Shown here: positions 1-8,967 of the stretch, one piece after another | Numbering within the stretch: position 1 is the stretch's first letter | How the letters are laid out: each line of letters begins with the position of its first letter | Assembly: GCF_022749515.1 (NCBI RefSeq) | Contig: NZ_CP094242.1 | Coordinates: forward strand, 1,054,001-1,118,000 | Direction: 5' to 3' | Origin: Morococcus cerebrosus | Lineage (GTDB): Bacteria; Pseudomonadota; Gammaproteobacteria; Burkholderiales; Neisseriaceae | Length of the DNA stretch: 64,000 bases | Position numbers and translations under genes: made by a program | Notes under the pieces: model-generated | What the model was told of the DNA's origin: nothing | The model's database searches: none | The model's input: the letters and a program-made list of their open reading frames with translations, nothing else

Positions 1-1
1 C

Positions 2-355
2 GACAAATACAGCCTGAGCGTCGACATCCAAACCTACTTCGACCGCGAAGAGCCTGCCGTCGAATTCACCATCCACAAAGAGTCCCTGCGCGACTTCATG
101 TACGGCATTAAAACCATCAAGCGCGAAGTGTCCGAACAGCTTATCAAAGACGGCCACCTCCCGCACATCCGCCACAACGTAACCTACGAGCCCTACACCT
201 ACTTCTTCGACGGCCGCAGCGGCTACGACGTGCAATACATGAACCGCCGCGAACTCATCGCCGACATCCTTAAGCAGTACGAGCGTTACCTCAACCTCCT
301 GACCAATGTCGGACAAGAACTCATGTCGCACCAGCAAACCGAATTGGCGGAATAA
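2..355 (+). CDS. betT: BCCT-family choline/betaine transporter, C-terminal part
   Basis: Open from the left edge of the window to a TAA at 353-355, so only the last 117 or so residues are present. The visible part is the cytoplasmic C-terminal extension and contains no membrane helices. It matches the pattern I recall for the long tail of E. coli BetT: a (F/L)xY-I segment, a FxxGxxGYDxxYM-like stretch, then IxDILxQYExxLN near the end. BCCT carriers import choline or betaine by ion- or proton-coupled transport across the inner membrane, and in BetT the tail takes part in osmotic control. Followed at once by a DUS hairpin. The assignment rests on the tail only, so the substrate is inferred. Confidence 0.7.
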   Translation, partial: DKYSLSVDIQTYFDREEPAVEFTIHKESLRDFMYGIKTIKREVSEQLIKDGHLPHIRHNVTYEPYTYFFDGRSGYDVQYMNRRELIADILKQYERYLNLLTNVGQELMSHQQTELAE

Positions 356-379
356 GTTTTGTTTGAATAAGTTGCAACA

Positions 380-423
380 AAGGTCGTCTGAAAACGGATT
401 TCCCGTTTTCAGACGACCTTTTG
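380..423 (+). terminator. DUS-pair hairpin terminator after betT
   Basis: AGGTCGTCTGAAAACGG and its inverted copy form a long stem with a short loop, followed by T residues, 25 bases after the transporter stop. Inverted DUS pairs acting as intrinsic terminators are well known in Neisseria. Confidence 0.8.
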
Positions 424-471
424 TCATGCGTTCAAATCAAACCACACATTCCATCTAAAACCCAACCGTAG

Positions 472-488
472 CGTGGGCTTTGCCCACG
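472..488. repeat. Small GC-rich palindrome
   Basis: CGTGGGC TTT GCCCACG is a perfect 7-bp inverted repeat with a 3-base loop in the space between the convergent betT and copper ATPase genes. Its role is unknown; it has the look of a dispersed palindromic repeat. Confidence 0.4.
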
Positions 489-530
489 AAAAACCACCGC
501 CCAATCCATCTTTAAAAAAACCAAATAAAA

Positions 531-573
531 AACGTCGTCTAAAAACCCAAGTCCGGCTTTTCAGACGACCTTT
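531..573 (-). terminator. Imperfect DUS-pair terminator of the copper ATPase gene
   Basis: A good DUS (TTCAGACGACC) pairs with a degenerate copy (CGTCGTCTAAAA) just beyond the stop codon of the minus-strand ATPase gene. One arm has drifted from the DUS consensus. Confidence 0.6.
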
Positions 574-589
574 CCCCTCCCCAAACCAC

Positions 590-3061
590 CTACTTCCTCT
601 TCTTCAACAGCCTCAACGCGTTGCCCACTACGAACAGCGAGCTGAGGCTCATGCCCAATGCGGCGATCCAGGGTTTGACGTAGCCCAGGACGGCAAGCGG
701 GACGGCGATGATGTTGTATGCGCTTGCCCAGGCGAGGTTTTGGCGGATGATTTCGCGTGTGCGGCGGGCTTGGGCGATGGTGGCGGGCAGGATGTTCAAA
801 TCGTCGTTGAGCAAGACCAGATCGGCGCCGTCGCGTGCGACATCGGCACCTGCTGCGACGGCGGCGGATACGTCGGCTTGGGCGAGGACGGGGGCGTCGT
901 TGATGCCGTCGCCGACCATCAAGACTTTTCTGCCCTGTTTCTGCAAGTCTTCAACATAGGCGAGTTTATCTTCGGGCGTGGCTTCGGCGCGGTAGGTGTC
1001 TAAACCGAGTGTCTGCGCGACTTGTGCAACGGCATTGGTGCGGTCGCCGCTGAGCAGGTGGGTGCGGATGCCTTGTTGTTTGAGGATGTCGAGCATGGCG
1101 GCGGCGCTGTCTTTGATTTGGTCTTCGAGCAGGAAGACGGCTTGGAAACCGCTTTGGTTGCCGAGGAACACCATGCTGCCTGCGTGTTCGATACCGGCGG
1201 CTTCGTCAGGCAACACGCCGGCTATTCCAGCGACAAAATCGGCGCGTCCCAATGCCCAAACTTGGGTTTCTCCTTTGTAGGTCATTTGCGCGCTAACGCC
1301 TTGCCCGATGCGGTTGACGCGTTGGGAGACTGTGTATTCGGGCGCAGGGGCGGGGTCGTCTGAAAGCGTGTGGTTCAAGATGGCGCGGGCGATGGGGTGT
1401 TCGGATTGTTGCTCCAGGGCTTGTGCGGCGGCGAGCGCTTCTTCTGTTTTCAGACGACCTAAGGGGATGATTCGGCTGACGGACAGTTGTCCTTTGGTCA
1501 GCGTGCCGGTTTTGTCGAACACGACGTCGTCGATTTGGGCGAGCGTTTCGAGGCTTTGTTTGCCGCTGATTAACACGCCGTCGTCGGCAAGCGCGCCTGT
1601 GGAGGCGGCAAGCGCGGTCGGCGTGGCAAGCGAAAGTGCGCACGGGCAGGTAATGACCAGCAGAGCGACGGTAATCCACAAGGCGGTTTGCGCGTCGGCA
1701 TACCATGCCCAGCCGATGAAAACGGGCACGGCAAGCAGCAGCTCGCCAAACACGAAGCTGGAGGCGTATTTCTCGGCAAGCTCGGCGGCGCGCGGTTTTT
1801 GGGCGAGCGCGCGGTCGAGCAGTTTGACGATGTGCGACAGGCGCGTGTTGTTGCCGGTGCGGTCGGTTCGGATAACAAGCGGGCTGCCCGTATTGAGCGT
1901 GCCTGCGATAACGTTTTCAGACGACCTTTTGACAACGGGCAGGCTCTCGCCCGTCAACATGGCTTCGTCCACTTCGCTCTCGCCGGACAACACCGTGCCG
2001 TCCACAGGAATGACTTCGCCGGGTTTGACAACGATCACGTCGCCCGCCTGAAGCTGTACAACCGCCGCTTCTTCGATTTCCTCGCTGTCGGGATAAGACG
2101 GAAGGCGGTGGCAGAACGCGGGAACGAGTTTCACCAGCCGCTCCGCCGCATCCCCCGCCCTGCGCCTTGCGATTTGTTCCATAAACCGCCCACCCAACAG
2201 GAAAAACAGCAGCATGGCGATGGATTCGAAATACATCCCCTGCCCCGCGTTGACGGCGAGACTGTAAATACCCGCGACAAAAGTCATCACGACCGCAATC
2301 GCAATCGGCGTATCCATGCCGACACGGCGGTTTTTCCAATCGCGCCATGCGCCGCGGTAAAACGGCAACGCGCTGTAAAACACGACGGGCAGCACCATCA
2401 AAAAACCGCCCCAGTGCAGAATTTCCAAAAACAGCGGCTCAATGTCGCCGCCGTAAAGATAAGTCGGCACGGCAAACATCATCGTCTGCATCATGCCCAA
2501 ACCCGCGACCGCCAGCCTGACGATAAACTGTTTGCGCTCTTTTTGCGCCTGCGCCTCGACTTTTTGCGCATCGTAAGGCGCGGCGGTATAACCCGTTTTG
2601 CGGATTTTCAAAAGAATGTCCGACAGCGCGATTTTGCCCTCGTCCCACACCACGCGGCAGCGGTGCGTACTGTAATTCAAATCCACGCGCACCACGCCTG
2701 CTGTCCGCAAAAGCTGTTGCTCAATCAGCCATACGCACGCCGCGCAGGTAATGCCGCCCAGCATCAACACCGCCTCGCGTTCATCCCCTTCCCCGACCTC
2801 GACAAAATCCGCCTGCACTTCGGGCAAATCGTACAATTTCAGTTGCGACAACACTTCCGGCGGCGGCAATTCGGATTTTTCCGCATCGGCGGTACGCTGT
2901 TTGTAATAATTGCCCAAACCTGCATCAATAATGCTCTGCGCCACCGCCTGACAACCCGCGCAGCAGGTTTCATGGTCTTCATTTTCGTAGCGGACGGTCA
3001 AATGGAGGTGTTCGGGGACTTCCAGACCGCAATGGAAACAGGTTCTTTCCGTTTGATTCAT
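590..3061 (-). CDS. ccoI: Copper-transporting P1B-type ATPase (CcoI/FixI type)
   Basis: An 823-residue inner-membrane ATPase that exports Cu(I), most likely to supply copper to the cbb3 cytochrome oxidase. An N-terminal cysteine-rich domain (CxxC at 8-11, CCxxC at 33-37) precedes a heavy-metal domain with CxxC at 106-109; this double metal-binding N terminus is typical of FixI/CcoI. Next come transmembrane helices, the actuator motif TGES at 370-373, the ion-path CPC at 472-474, the phosphorylated Asp516 in DKTGTLT and the hinge GDGINDAP. Length is normal. DUS copies inside the gene encode RSSEN just after TGES and GRLKT in the nucleotide-binding domain. The gene faces away from a tiny membrane gene across a 419-bp AT-rich spacer. 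The family is certain; the cbb3 role is inferred from the N-terminal architecture. Confidence 0.9.
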   Translation of the reverse strand: MNQTERTCFHCGLEVPEHLHLTVRYENEDHETCCAGCQAVAQSIIDAGLGNYYKQRTADAEKSELPPPEVLSQLKLYDLPEVQADFVEVGEGDEREAVLMLGGITCAACVWLIEQQLLRTAGVVRVDLNYSTHRCRVVWDEGKIALSDILLKIRKTGYTAAPYDAQKVEAQAQKERKQFIVRLAVAGLGMMQTMMFAVPTYLYGGDIEPLFLEILHWGGFLMVLPVVFYSALPFYRGAWRDWKNRRVGMDTPIAIAVVMTFVAGIYSLAVNAGQGMYFESIAMLLFFLLGGRFMEQIARRRAGDAAERLVKLVPAFCHRLPSYPDSEEIEEAAVVQLQAGDVIVVKPGEVIPVDGTVLSGESEVDEAMLTGESLPVVKRSSENVIAGTLNTGSPLVIRTDRTGNNTRLSHIVKLLDRALAQKPRAAELAEKYASSFVFGELLLAVPVFIGWAWYADAQTALWITVALLVITCPCALSLATPTALAASTGALADDGVLISGKQSLETLAQIDDVVFDKTGTLTKGQLSVSRIIPLGRLKTEEALAAAQALEQQSEHPIARAILNHTLSDDPAPAPEYTVSQRVNRIGQGVSAQMTYKGETQVWALGRADFVAGIAGVLPDEAAGIEHAGSMVFLGNQSGFQAVFLLEDQIKDSAAAMLDILKQQGIRTHLLSGDRTNAVAQVAQTLGLDTYRAEATPEDKLAYVEDLQKQGRKVLMVGDGINDAPVLAQADVSAAVAAGADVARDGADLVLLNDDLNILPATIAQARRTREIIRQNLAWASAYNIIAVPLAVLGYVKPWIAALGMSLSSLFVVGNALRLLKKRK

Positions 3062-3480
3062 AATATGTGCCTAATGGTGTGCCGGCAGATGGTTTGCCGT
3101 TTCAAACTTGGATTTAAAATGTTTAGAAATGTAAACTTTATTAAAGTGTCGCTTTTTAGCAGATTTTTAAAAATATTTTACAAAACGTTTATTTTAAAAC
3201 AATTTGCATATTTTTATTACTTTTATTTATATTTTTCAATAATATAACCGCTCATCAACAGACGAACGGTTACGTTCTGATACCGCATATCGTGCGAATT
3301 TACCGATTATTTTAATGTAAAAATGGAACTTTTTTGAAAAAACGCACTACATTTTTGTTGACCGACTCAATTTGAAGCTGCATACTATGCGCATATTCCG
3401 TACAAACAGTGCGGTAAAAAATACAAAACATTACGCTTTTACACAAAATTTTTCATTAACTTCTTACTCGGGAAAACATC
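3062..3480. other. AT-rich divergent intergenic region
   Basis: 419 bp between the copper ATPase and the small membrane gene. It is strongly AT-rich and must hold both promoters. I saw no RNA gene and no convincing regulator site; a TTGAC/CTCAA pair near 3358 has the wrong spacing for an FNR box. Confidence 0.5.
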
Positions 3481-3606
3481 ATGATTGACCGCCTGCTACC
3501 TATTTTTGCCGTTATCGGCATCCTGTCCAGCGTCGCCTACCTGAGCTTGGCGGCATGGATGATTTACGAAAACGTTTTGAAAAAACGCCGCCTCCTCCCC
3601 CTCTAA
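3481..3606 (+). CDS. Small single-span membrane protein
   Basis: A 41-residue ORF beginning MIDRLLPIFAV, with one hydrophobic helix (about residues 5-30) and a basic tail (KKRRLLPL) that suggests an N-out, C-in orientation. The strong terminator just after the stop and the long upstream spacer support a real transcript. Lying opposite a CcoI-type ATPase, it invites comparison with CcoS, the small oxidase assembly protein, but I see no clear CcoS signature. Function unknown. Confidence 0.5.
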   Translation: MIDRLLPIFAVIGILSSVAYLSLAAWMIYENVLKKRRLLPL

Positions 3607-3621
3607 GCGGGAAACCTTTTA

Positions 3622-3690
3622 AACGGCCGTTTGGAATAAAGATAAACCCTCCCTGATTTATCTTTGTTTTCCAAACGGCCTTTATTTTTT
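3622..3690 (+). terminator. Long bipartite hairpin terminator with T-tract
   Basis: CGGCCGTTTGGAA pairs with TTCCAAACGGCC, and an inner AAAGATAAA pairs with TTTATCTTT. The hairpin is followed by a T-run and a DUS. This is one of the few terminators here whose stem is not a DUS pair. Confidence 0.8.
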
Positions 3691-3803
3691 CAGACGACCT
3701 TTTGAAACACGCGGCGGCAAACAATGCAAACAATGGATGAAAATCAAAATCCGCCCCGCCGTCCTTCCCATTGAGAAACAACGGCAGTCAAAACACCTTG
3801 TTT

Positions 3804-5015
3804 TTATTCGGACTCAAAGTTTTCAGACGACCTCTTGCCACCGTTTTCCAACGCCCGTTCAATCATCGCCTCACGCAAAGCGTCCAAGCCCAGACTTTTC
3901 GTCACCGAAATATTCACACCGACGGCGCGTCCCGAATTATCCCGCAACACGCCCGCATCGCGCACGCCTTGCGGCAGCAGGTCGATTTTGTTGTACACGA
4001 CAAGCTGCGGCACTTCATGCGCGCCGATTTCCTCCAAAACCACATTCACATCATCCATCTGCCGCTCGAAATCGGGATTGGACGCATCGACGACGTGCAG
4101 CAGCACATCCGCCAAAGCCGTTTCCTCCAACGTCGCCGAAAACGCTGACACCAGCTTGTGCGGCAAATCGCGGACGAAACCGACCGTATCCGTCAGAATC
4201 ACGCCCGCCTCGTGCGACAGGAACAAACGCCGCGCCGTCGTATCCAGCGTGGCAAAAAGCTGGTCTTTCGCCAACACGTCCGCCTTGGTCAGACGGTTGA
4301 ACAGGCTGGATTTGCCCGCGTTGGTATAGCCGACGATGGCAAAGGTTTTCAGACGACCCTCCATCCGCGATTTGCGGCGCGTGGCACGTTGTTTTTTCAC
4401 TTGCGCCAACTGTTTTTTCAACGCCGTGATTTTCTGCCCGATCAGACGGCGGTCGGTTTCCAACTGCGTCTCGCCCGGCCCTTTCAGGCCGATGCCGCCC
4501 TTCTGGCTCTGCAAATGCCCGTAGCCGCGCACCAGCCGCCCGCTCAAATGGTTCAACTGCGCCAGCTCCACCTGCAATTTCCCCTCTTGCGATTGGGCGC
4601 GCTTGGCAAAAATCGCCAAAATCAAACCCACGCGGTCGAGGACGCGGCATTGCAGGATTTTCTCCAAATTGCGCTCCTGCGTCGGCGTCAATTCATGGTT
4701 GAACACCGCCAAGCCGATGTCGTGCAGCTTCACCGCCGCCGCCAGCTCCTCCGCCTTGCCCGTACCGACGAAATAAGCCGTATGCGCCTTGTCGCGCTTG
4801 GCGGTTTCCCGCAATACCAGCTCGCCGCCTGCCGCCGCGACCAATTCCGCCGCCTCGTCCAAGGTCGTCTGAAAAGTCCGCTCGCGCACTTCGTTCGCGC
4901 CCGAATAATCCGCGCTCAACATCACCCCGACCAGCATCACGCGTTCGGGTTGCTCCAAAGATTTGTCGACGGGGAAAATGTTGCGTTTGAACAAGGAAAA
5001 TCCTTTCTTTTTCAA
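3804..5015 (-). CDS. hflX: Ribosome-associated GTPase HflX
   Basis: A 403-residue GTPase that binds the 50S subunit and splits or rescues stalled ribosomes. The N-terminal HflX domain carries the glycine-rich KGGIGLKGPGETQLE segment (about 172-187) and a basic linker helix. The G domain starts with the P-loop GYTNAGKSS (229-237), followed by DTVGF (G3) and NKID (G4). A DUS encodes GRLKT directly before the G domain. The start codon lies 5 nt after the fpr stop, so fpr and hflX are probably co-transcribed. A DUS also lies at the 3' end. Confidence 0.93.
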   Translation of the reverse strand: MKKKGFSLFKRNIFPVDKSLEQPERVMLVGVMLSADYSGANEVRERTFQTTLDEAAELVAAAGGELVLRETAKRDKAHTAYFVGTGKAEELAAAVKLHDIGLAVFNHELTPTQERNLEKILQCRVLDRVGLILAIFAKRAQSQEGKLQVELAQLNHLSGRLVRGYGHLQSQKGGIGLKGPGETQLETDRRLIGQKITALKKQLAQVKKQRATRRKSRMEGRLKTFAIVGYTNAGKSSLFNRLTKADVLAKDQLFATLDTTARRLFLSHEAGVILTDTVGFVRDLPHKLVSAFSATLEETALADVLLHVVDASNPDFERQMDDVNVVLEEIGAHEVPQLVVYNKIDLLPQGVRDAGVLRDNSGRAVGVNISVTKSLGLDALREAMIERALENGGKRSSENFESE

Positions 5016-5020
5016 AGGGC

Positions 5021-5800
5021 TTAAAACCCGTTTTCCATCATGATTTCGCCGGGGATGCGGTTGCGGTGCATGGCGAAGCCCAAGTCCATCAAGGCTTGGA
5101 ACGTGTCTTTGACCATGGCGGGATTGCCGCAGACCATAAAGCGCGTGTCCGCTTTGGTGAACTTGAATCCCGCGTATGTTTCGAGGCTGCCGTCTTTCAG
5201 CAGCTCGGGAATGCGCTTGCCGCTCAACGCGCCTTCGGTTTCCTCGCGCGTGGTAATGGGGACGAAGCGGAATTTTTGGAAATACTCGCCAATCAGCGGA
5301 TGGTCTTTCAACGCTTCAACACGTCGTCTGAAAATCAGTTCATCGGCGAAAGAAACCGAGTGCGCCAAAATCAAGCGGTCGAAACGCTGCCAGATTTCGG
5401 GTTGCTCGATGATGGAGAGGAAAGGTGCGATGCCCGAACCGGTGCAGAGCATGACCAAGTCCTTGCCGTCGGGGAAGCGTTCGGGCAGGAGGAAGCCCGT
5501 AGCGGTTTTGTCGAGCAGTATGGTGTCACCCTCTTTCATGGCGGCGAACCGCGCGGACATGGGGCCGCCTTCGATCAAAACGGCAAAATATTCAAGCGTG
5601 TCGGCGTATTCGGCGGACACGACGGAATACGCGCGCCAGATAAAGCCTTCGCCATCGCGAAAACCGAGCCGCGAAAACTGCCCCGCCGAGAAGCGGTAGG
5701 ATTCGGGGCGGCTGATGGCAAAAGTCATCAGCTTGGGCGTATGGTGTTTAATCCACAAGACTTTTTCTTCGGTGAACTTGGCTTCGGGCGAGGCTGCCAT
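5021..5800 (-). CDS. fpr: Ferredoxin/flavodoxin-NADP reductase
   Basis: A 259-residue FAD enzyme moving electrons between NADPH and ferredoxin or flavodoxin. The FAD-binding RxYS-type motif lies in FIWRAYSVVSAEY, the NADP-binding core is LCTGSGIAPF, and the C terminus is the short aromatic-ended tail (IMMENGF) of bacterial Fpr. I chose the ATG at 5800 because an AAGGA ribosome-binding site precedes it; the longer open frame upstream reads through a DUS and is not conserved-looking. First gene of the fpr-hflX pair. Confidence 0.9.
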   Translation of the reverse strand: MAASPEAKFTEEKVLWIKHHTPKLMTFAISRPESYRFSAGQFSRLGFRDGEGFIWRAYSVVSAEYADTLEYFAVLIEGGPMSARFAAMKEGDTILLDKTATGFLLPERFPDGKDLVMLCTGSGIAPFLSIIEQPEIWQRFDRLILAHSVSFADELIFRRRVEALKDHPLIGEYFQKFRFVPITTREETEGALSGKRIPELLKDGSLETYAGFKFTKADTRFMVCGNPAMVKDTFQALMDLGFAMHRNRIPGEIMMENGF

Positions 5801-5918
5801 AATGGGATTCCTTGTGTGTGCGGGATGGGAAACGGAAGGTATTATACCCGTTCGCTTGACGAAAGGTCGTCTGAAAACTGAACTGGCCCCCAAATCTTGG
5901 ACACTCATAAAAGCCTAT

Positions 5919-6815
5919 TCAGGCGCTCTGTGCAAGCTGGGTTCTGTATGCGACAGGACTCAGCTTTTTCAATTTCAAACTGCAACGCTCCCGGTTGTAG
6001 TAATCCATATAGTCATCTATCTGCTTCATCAATTCATCTACCGTCAATTCACCTGCGTTATAGAAACACTCCGTCTTCAACACCGCAAAGAAGCTTTCCA
6101 TCGGCGCATTGTCCCAACAGTTCGCCTTTCGCGACATGCTTTGAACCATGGAATGCCCCGCAAGCAATTCCCTATACCCCGCCGTACGGTACAGCACACC
6201 TTGGTCCGAATGAAGCATCGTTCCTTTAGCAGTCAGACGGAGGGCGGCTTTTTCGAGCATTTCCTTCACCATTTCGCTGTTGGCATTGCGGCTCATGGCG
6301 TAGGCGACGATTTCCCGGTTGAACAAGTCCAAGATTGGCGAGAGGTACAGTTTGCCGTCGCTCCCTTTGAGTTCGGTAACGTCGGTCAGCCATTTTTCGT
6401 TGGGCTTTCGGGCTTTGAACCGGCGTTTGAGGAGGTGTTCCGATATCTCGCCCATGGCGGGATGGCGGTAGGCTTTTTTCGCCCGTATGAGGGCTTTCAG
6501 TTCCATCTGCTTCATCAACCGCGCCGCTTTTTTGCGGTTCCAATCTAATGCGGCGGCAATGCGCCTTTGTCCGTAGCGTCCTTTATGCCGCCGGTAGGTT
6601 TCGACAAGGAGGGCTTTGTCGGCTGCGTCGGGGTCGGGTCGGTCTTGGTGATGGTAGTAAAAGCTGCTTTTGGGCAGGTTTGCGATGTGCAGCAGGTATT
6701 TGAGCGGGTGTTGCGCCCTCAGTGTTTGGACGGTTTGGCTTTGTCCTTTTCGGTCCGCTTTTGGCTGAGGGCTTTTAACTCCTTTAGGTAGGCGACCTCT
6801 GCGCGCATATAGCAC
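5919..6815 (-). CDS. IS3-family transposase OrfB (DDE integrase domain)
   Basis: 298 residues with an N-terminal HTH_21-like region (KGRYGQRRI) and an rve/DDE core: D in WLTDVTEL, D in LHSDQG, and E in NAPMESFF. It is normally made as an OrfAB fusion by -1 frameshifting. The frame is open upstream through the overlap with orfA, and an A-rich stretch (CGAAAAGG, near 6758) lies in the overlap. The gene is uninterrupted, so the element may be active. Confidence 0.88.
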   Translation of the reverse strand: MLYARRGRLPKGVKSPQPKADRKGQSQTVQTLRAQHPLKYLLHIANLPKSSFYYHHQDRPDPDAADKALLVETYRRHKGRYGQRRIAAALDWNRKKAARLMKQMELKALIRAKKAYRHPAMGEISEHLLKRRFKARKPNEKWLTDVTELKGSDGKLYLSPILDLFNREIVAYAMSRNANSEMVKEMLEKAALRLTAKGTMLHSDQGVLYRTAGYRELLAGHSMVQSMSRKANCWDNAPMESFFAVLKTECFYNAGELTVDELMKQIDDYMDYYNRERCSLKLKKLSPVAYRTQLAQSA

Positions 6816-7069
6816 AACTCTTCAATAAGCTCTGCCTGTGTTTTTTCTTGGTCGGGTTTATCTGCGATGAAGGGGTTTTTTCGATGTTGGGGCATGGTTT
6901 TGGATTGGGGATGTTCGAGTGCGCCGATACCGCCTTCTTGATAGGCGCGTATCCATCGTCTCAGGTGGGTTCGGGAAATGCCGTAGTGGTCTGCGGTACG
7001 CTGTTGGCTGCGTATATGCAGGTAGTGGAGTACGGCTTGGTATTTGAAGTGTAATGTATATTTGCTCAT
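6719..7069 (-). CDS. IS3-family OrfA (helix-turn-helix)
   Basis: 116 residues from MSKYTLHFKYQ, with two HTH segments of the insertion-element type (YGISRTHLRRWIRAY) and a C-terminal leucine-zipper-like helix. It overlaps orfB by about 97 bp in the -1 arrangement expected for IS150-group elements. I chose the ATG at 7069; the longer ORF would run into the terminal inverted repeat. Confidence 0.85.
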   Translation of the reverse strand: MSKYTLHFKYQAVLHYLHIRSQQRTADHYGISRTHLRRWIRAYQEGGIGALEHPQSKTMPQHRKNPFIADKPDQEKTQAELIEELCYMRAEVAYLKELKALSQKRTEKDKAKPSKH

Positions 7070-7165
7070 AAAAAAACTGCACCTTGTGAGTTGGAGGGTA
7101 TGTCCAACTTTTGGGGTGCAGTTCAAACCTGATTGTCCGGTTTTCAGACGACCTTAAAGCGGAAC

Positions 7166-7322
7166 TATAGTGGATTAACTTTAAATCAGGACAAGGCGAC
7201 GAAGCCGCAGACAGTACAGATAGTACGGAACCGATTCACTTGGTGCTTCAGCACCTTAGAGAATCGTTCTCTTTGAGCTAAGGCGAGGCAACGCCGTACC
7301 GGTTTAAAGTTAATCCACTATA
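7166..7322 (-). repeat. Full-length Correia repeat enclosed element
   Basis: 157 bp bounded by TATAGTGGATTAACTTTAAA and its inverted copy, with the usual internal segment including CTCAAAGAGAACGATTCTCT. TA flanks are part of the element's duplicated target. Correia elements are neisserial MITEs that can carry promoter elements, an IHF site and RNase III processing sites. It lies just after the stop of the META-domain lipoprotein gene. Confidence 0.93.
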
Positions 7323-7333
7323 AAACTCAAAAT

Positions 7334-7792
7334 TTACGGCTGACGGCGCAGGCGCATGGTTTTGCCGTTTTGCTCCAAAATCAAATCATTGCCGTCGAAA
7401 CGATAGTTCCACACGCTTTTCATGTTCAAGAAAGCCTCTTCCAGCTTCATGTCTTCACACAGCATCATCGTCGTGGCAATCGGACCAAAATCAATTTTGC
7501 CCGCTCCGGCTTCCTTCGCTTGAAGCGTCAAATGATTGCAACCCATCTTGCCATGCGCCTTGGGCATTTTGCTCAAATCCAAAAAAGCGGTTCTGCCCGC
7601 CAAATCTTTTTCGGTGAATTTGTCGAAAGAAACCACAAACCATTTCGCTGCCAAAGCCGGTGTTGACGCTTGACGGGGTTCGGATGGTTTTTCAGACGAC
7701 GTGACAGGTTGGGACGGCTGCGGTTTTTCAGCAGGCGAAGTACAGGCGGTCAGAATGATTGCGGTCATAAGGGTGGGGATCAGGGTTTTCAT
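7334..7792 (-). CDS. META-domain (HslJ-like) lipoprotein
   Basis: A 152-residue predicted outer-membrane or periplasmic lipoprotein. A signal peptide ends in the lipobox LTAC with Cys17. A Pro/Ser-rich linker follows, partly encoded by a DUS variant. The C-terminal domain of about 100 residues has the META/HslJ pattern: GCNHL, IATTMMLCEDM, and a closing strand LILEQNGKTMRLRR. HslJ-type proteins are stress-related, but the exact role is unknown. It is followed directly by a Correia element. Confidence 0.8.
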   Translation of the reverse strand: MKTLIPTLMTAIILTACTSPAEKPQPSQPVTSSEKPSEPRQASTPALAAKWFVVSFDKFTEKDLAGRTAFLDLSKMPKAHGKMGCNHLTLQAKEAGAGKIDFGPIATTMMLCEDMKLEEAFLNMKSVWNYRFDGNDLILEQNGKTMRLRRQP

Positions 7793-7822
7793 GATTTTGC
7801 CTTTCTAACGTGAGGTCAGCTA

Positions 7823-7878
7823 AAAGGTCGTCTGAAACCGCTTCAGCGAAACCCGCTACGCACTTTTCAGACGACCTT
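7823..7878 (-). terminator. DUS-pair hairpin formerly serving metB, split by IS1655
   Basis: AAAGGTCGTCTGAAACC and TTTTCAGACGACC form a long-loop inverted DUS pair. Its right arm is directly abutted by IS1655. Without the IS it would lie about 35 bp after the metB stop, so it was probably the metB terminator. Confidence 0.6.
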
Positions 7879-8955
7879 GGATTCGGATTTCAAGTGCAAC
7901 ACTAGGGTACCAGTGGTTGGAACAGATTTAAGAATAAAACACTTGGCGTTTCGTAGCCAAGTGTTTTTCTCGGCCGGTGGTTCAACTCATCTTGAACCCT
8001 GCGTATCTCCCGATCGCTGATGTTTCGGAAATCGGTTTGTTTGGGGAAATATTGCCGGATGAGTCCATTGGTGTTCTCATTCAGCCCTTTCTCCCAAGAA
8101 TGGTAAGGGCGGCAAAAATAGGTTTTCGCCTTCAAGGCTTTGGCTATTTTGGTGTGTTGGTAGAACTCTTTGCCGTTATCCATGGTGATGGTGTGGACTC
8201 TGGCTTTATATGCCTTTAATACCCTAATGGCCGCCCGGGCAGTGTCTTCGGCTTTTAAGTTCTTTAATTTGCAGATGATGGTGTAGCGGGTAGTGCGTTC
8301 GACCAAGGTCAATAACGCGCTTTTCTGATTTTTGCCGACGATGGTGTCGGCCTCCCAATCGCCGATGCGGGTTTTCTGGTCGACGATAGCAGGTCGGTTC
8401 TCTATGCCGACGCGGTCGGGCACTTTGCCTCTGGTCCATGTGCTGCCGTAGCGTTTGCGGTAGGGTTTGCTGCATATTCTGAGGTGTTGCCACAAAGTGC
8501 CGCCGTTGCTTTTGTCTTGGCGAAGGTAGCGGTAAATGGTGCTGTGATGGAGTGTGATCCCGTGGTGTTTATGCAGGTAGGCACATACTTGTTCGGGACT
8601 GAGTTTGCGGCGGATAAGGGTGTCGATGTGTTGAACCAGCTGCGAATCGAGCTTATAGGGTTTTCGCCGGTGCTGTTTGGTCAGCCGGCTTTGCTTCTGT
8701 GCTTTTTCGGCGCTGTATTGCTGTCCTTGGATGCAGTGCCGCTTGATTTCTCGGCTGATGGTGCTTTTGTGGCGGTTGAGCTGTTTGGCGATTTCGGCGA
8801 TGGTGCAGTGGCGGGACAGGTATTGGATATGGTATCGTTCGTCTTGGGTCAGTTGTGTGTAGCTCATGGCAATCTTTCTTGCAGGAAAGGCCGTATGCTA
8901 CCGCATACTGGCCTTTTTCTGTTATGGAAAGTTGCACTTCAAATGCGAATCCGCC
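7876..8955 (-). mobile_element. IS1655 copy A (IS30 family)
   Basis: A 1080-bp element with ends GGCGGATTCGCATTTG and CTTGGATTCGGATTTC and a 3-bp target duplication (GAC in + orientation at 7873-7875 and 8956-8958). The target was the DUS after metB. The IS end supplies the bases CTT that complete TTCAGACGACCTT, so a full DUS survives at the left junction. Confidence 0.93.
7902..8867 (-). CDS. IS1655 transposase (copy A)
   Basis: A 321-residue IS30-type transposase. The N-terminal HTH (IAEIAKQLNRHKSTISREIKRH) is followed by a second DNA-binding region and a DDE core: D in GDWEADTIVG, D in TMDNGKEF, and E in KGLNENTNG. Intact. A GGCC-stem hairpin lies just upstream of the start in the element's leader. 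Confidence 0.93.
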   Translation of the reverse strand: MSYTQLTQDERYHIQYLSRHCTIAEIAKQLNRHKSTISREIKRHCIQGQQYSAEKAQKQSRLTKQHRRKPYKLDSQLVQHIDTLIRRKLSPEQVCAYLHKHHGITLHHSTIYRYLRQDKSNGGTLWQHLRICSKPYRKRYGSTWTRGKVPDRVGIENRPAIVDQKTRIGDWEADTIVGKNQKSALLTLVERTTRYTIICKLKNLKAEDTARAAIRVLKAYKARVHTITMDNGKEFYQHTKIAKALKAKTYFCRPYHSWEKGLNENTNGLIRQYFPKQTDFRNISDREIRRVQDELNHRPRKTLGYETPSVLFLNLFQPLVP

Positions 8956-8967
8956 GACCTCTTTATC

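Larger units (their letters stand above)
5879..7125 (-). mobile_element. IS3-family (IS150-group) insertion sequence
   Basis: A 1247-bp element bounded by imperfect inverted repeats TGAACTGGCCCCCAAATCTT (left) and TGAACTGCACCCCAAAAGTT (right, reversed), with a 3-bp target duplication AAC on both sides. It carries overlapping orfA and orfB on the minus strand. Removing the element and one AAC rejoins a perfect DUS-pair hairpin, so it landed inside a terminator hairpin. Confidence 0.9.

Noticed and set aside
473..1003. Long plus-strand ORF opposite the copper ATPase
   Set aside because: It is an antisense frame of a clear P-type ATPase gene, with composition typical of GC-rich shadow frames.
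1688..3247. 519-residue plus-strand ORF
   Set aside because: Shadow of the same ATPase gene; Arg/His-rich with no recognisable domain.
3350..3375. FNR-like site TTGAC...CTCAA upstream of the small membrane gene
   Set aside because: Spacing is three bases, not four, and one half-site is off consensus.
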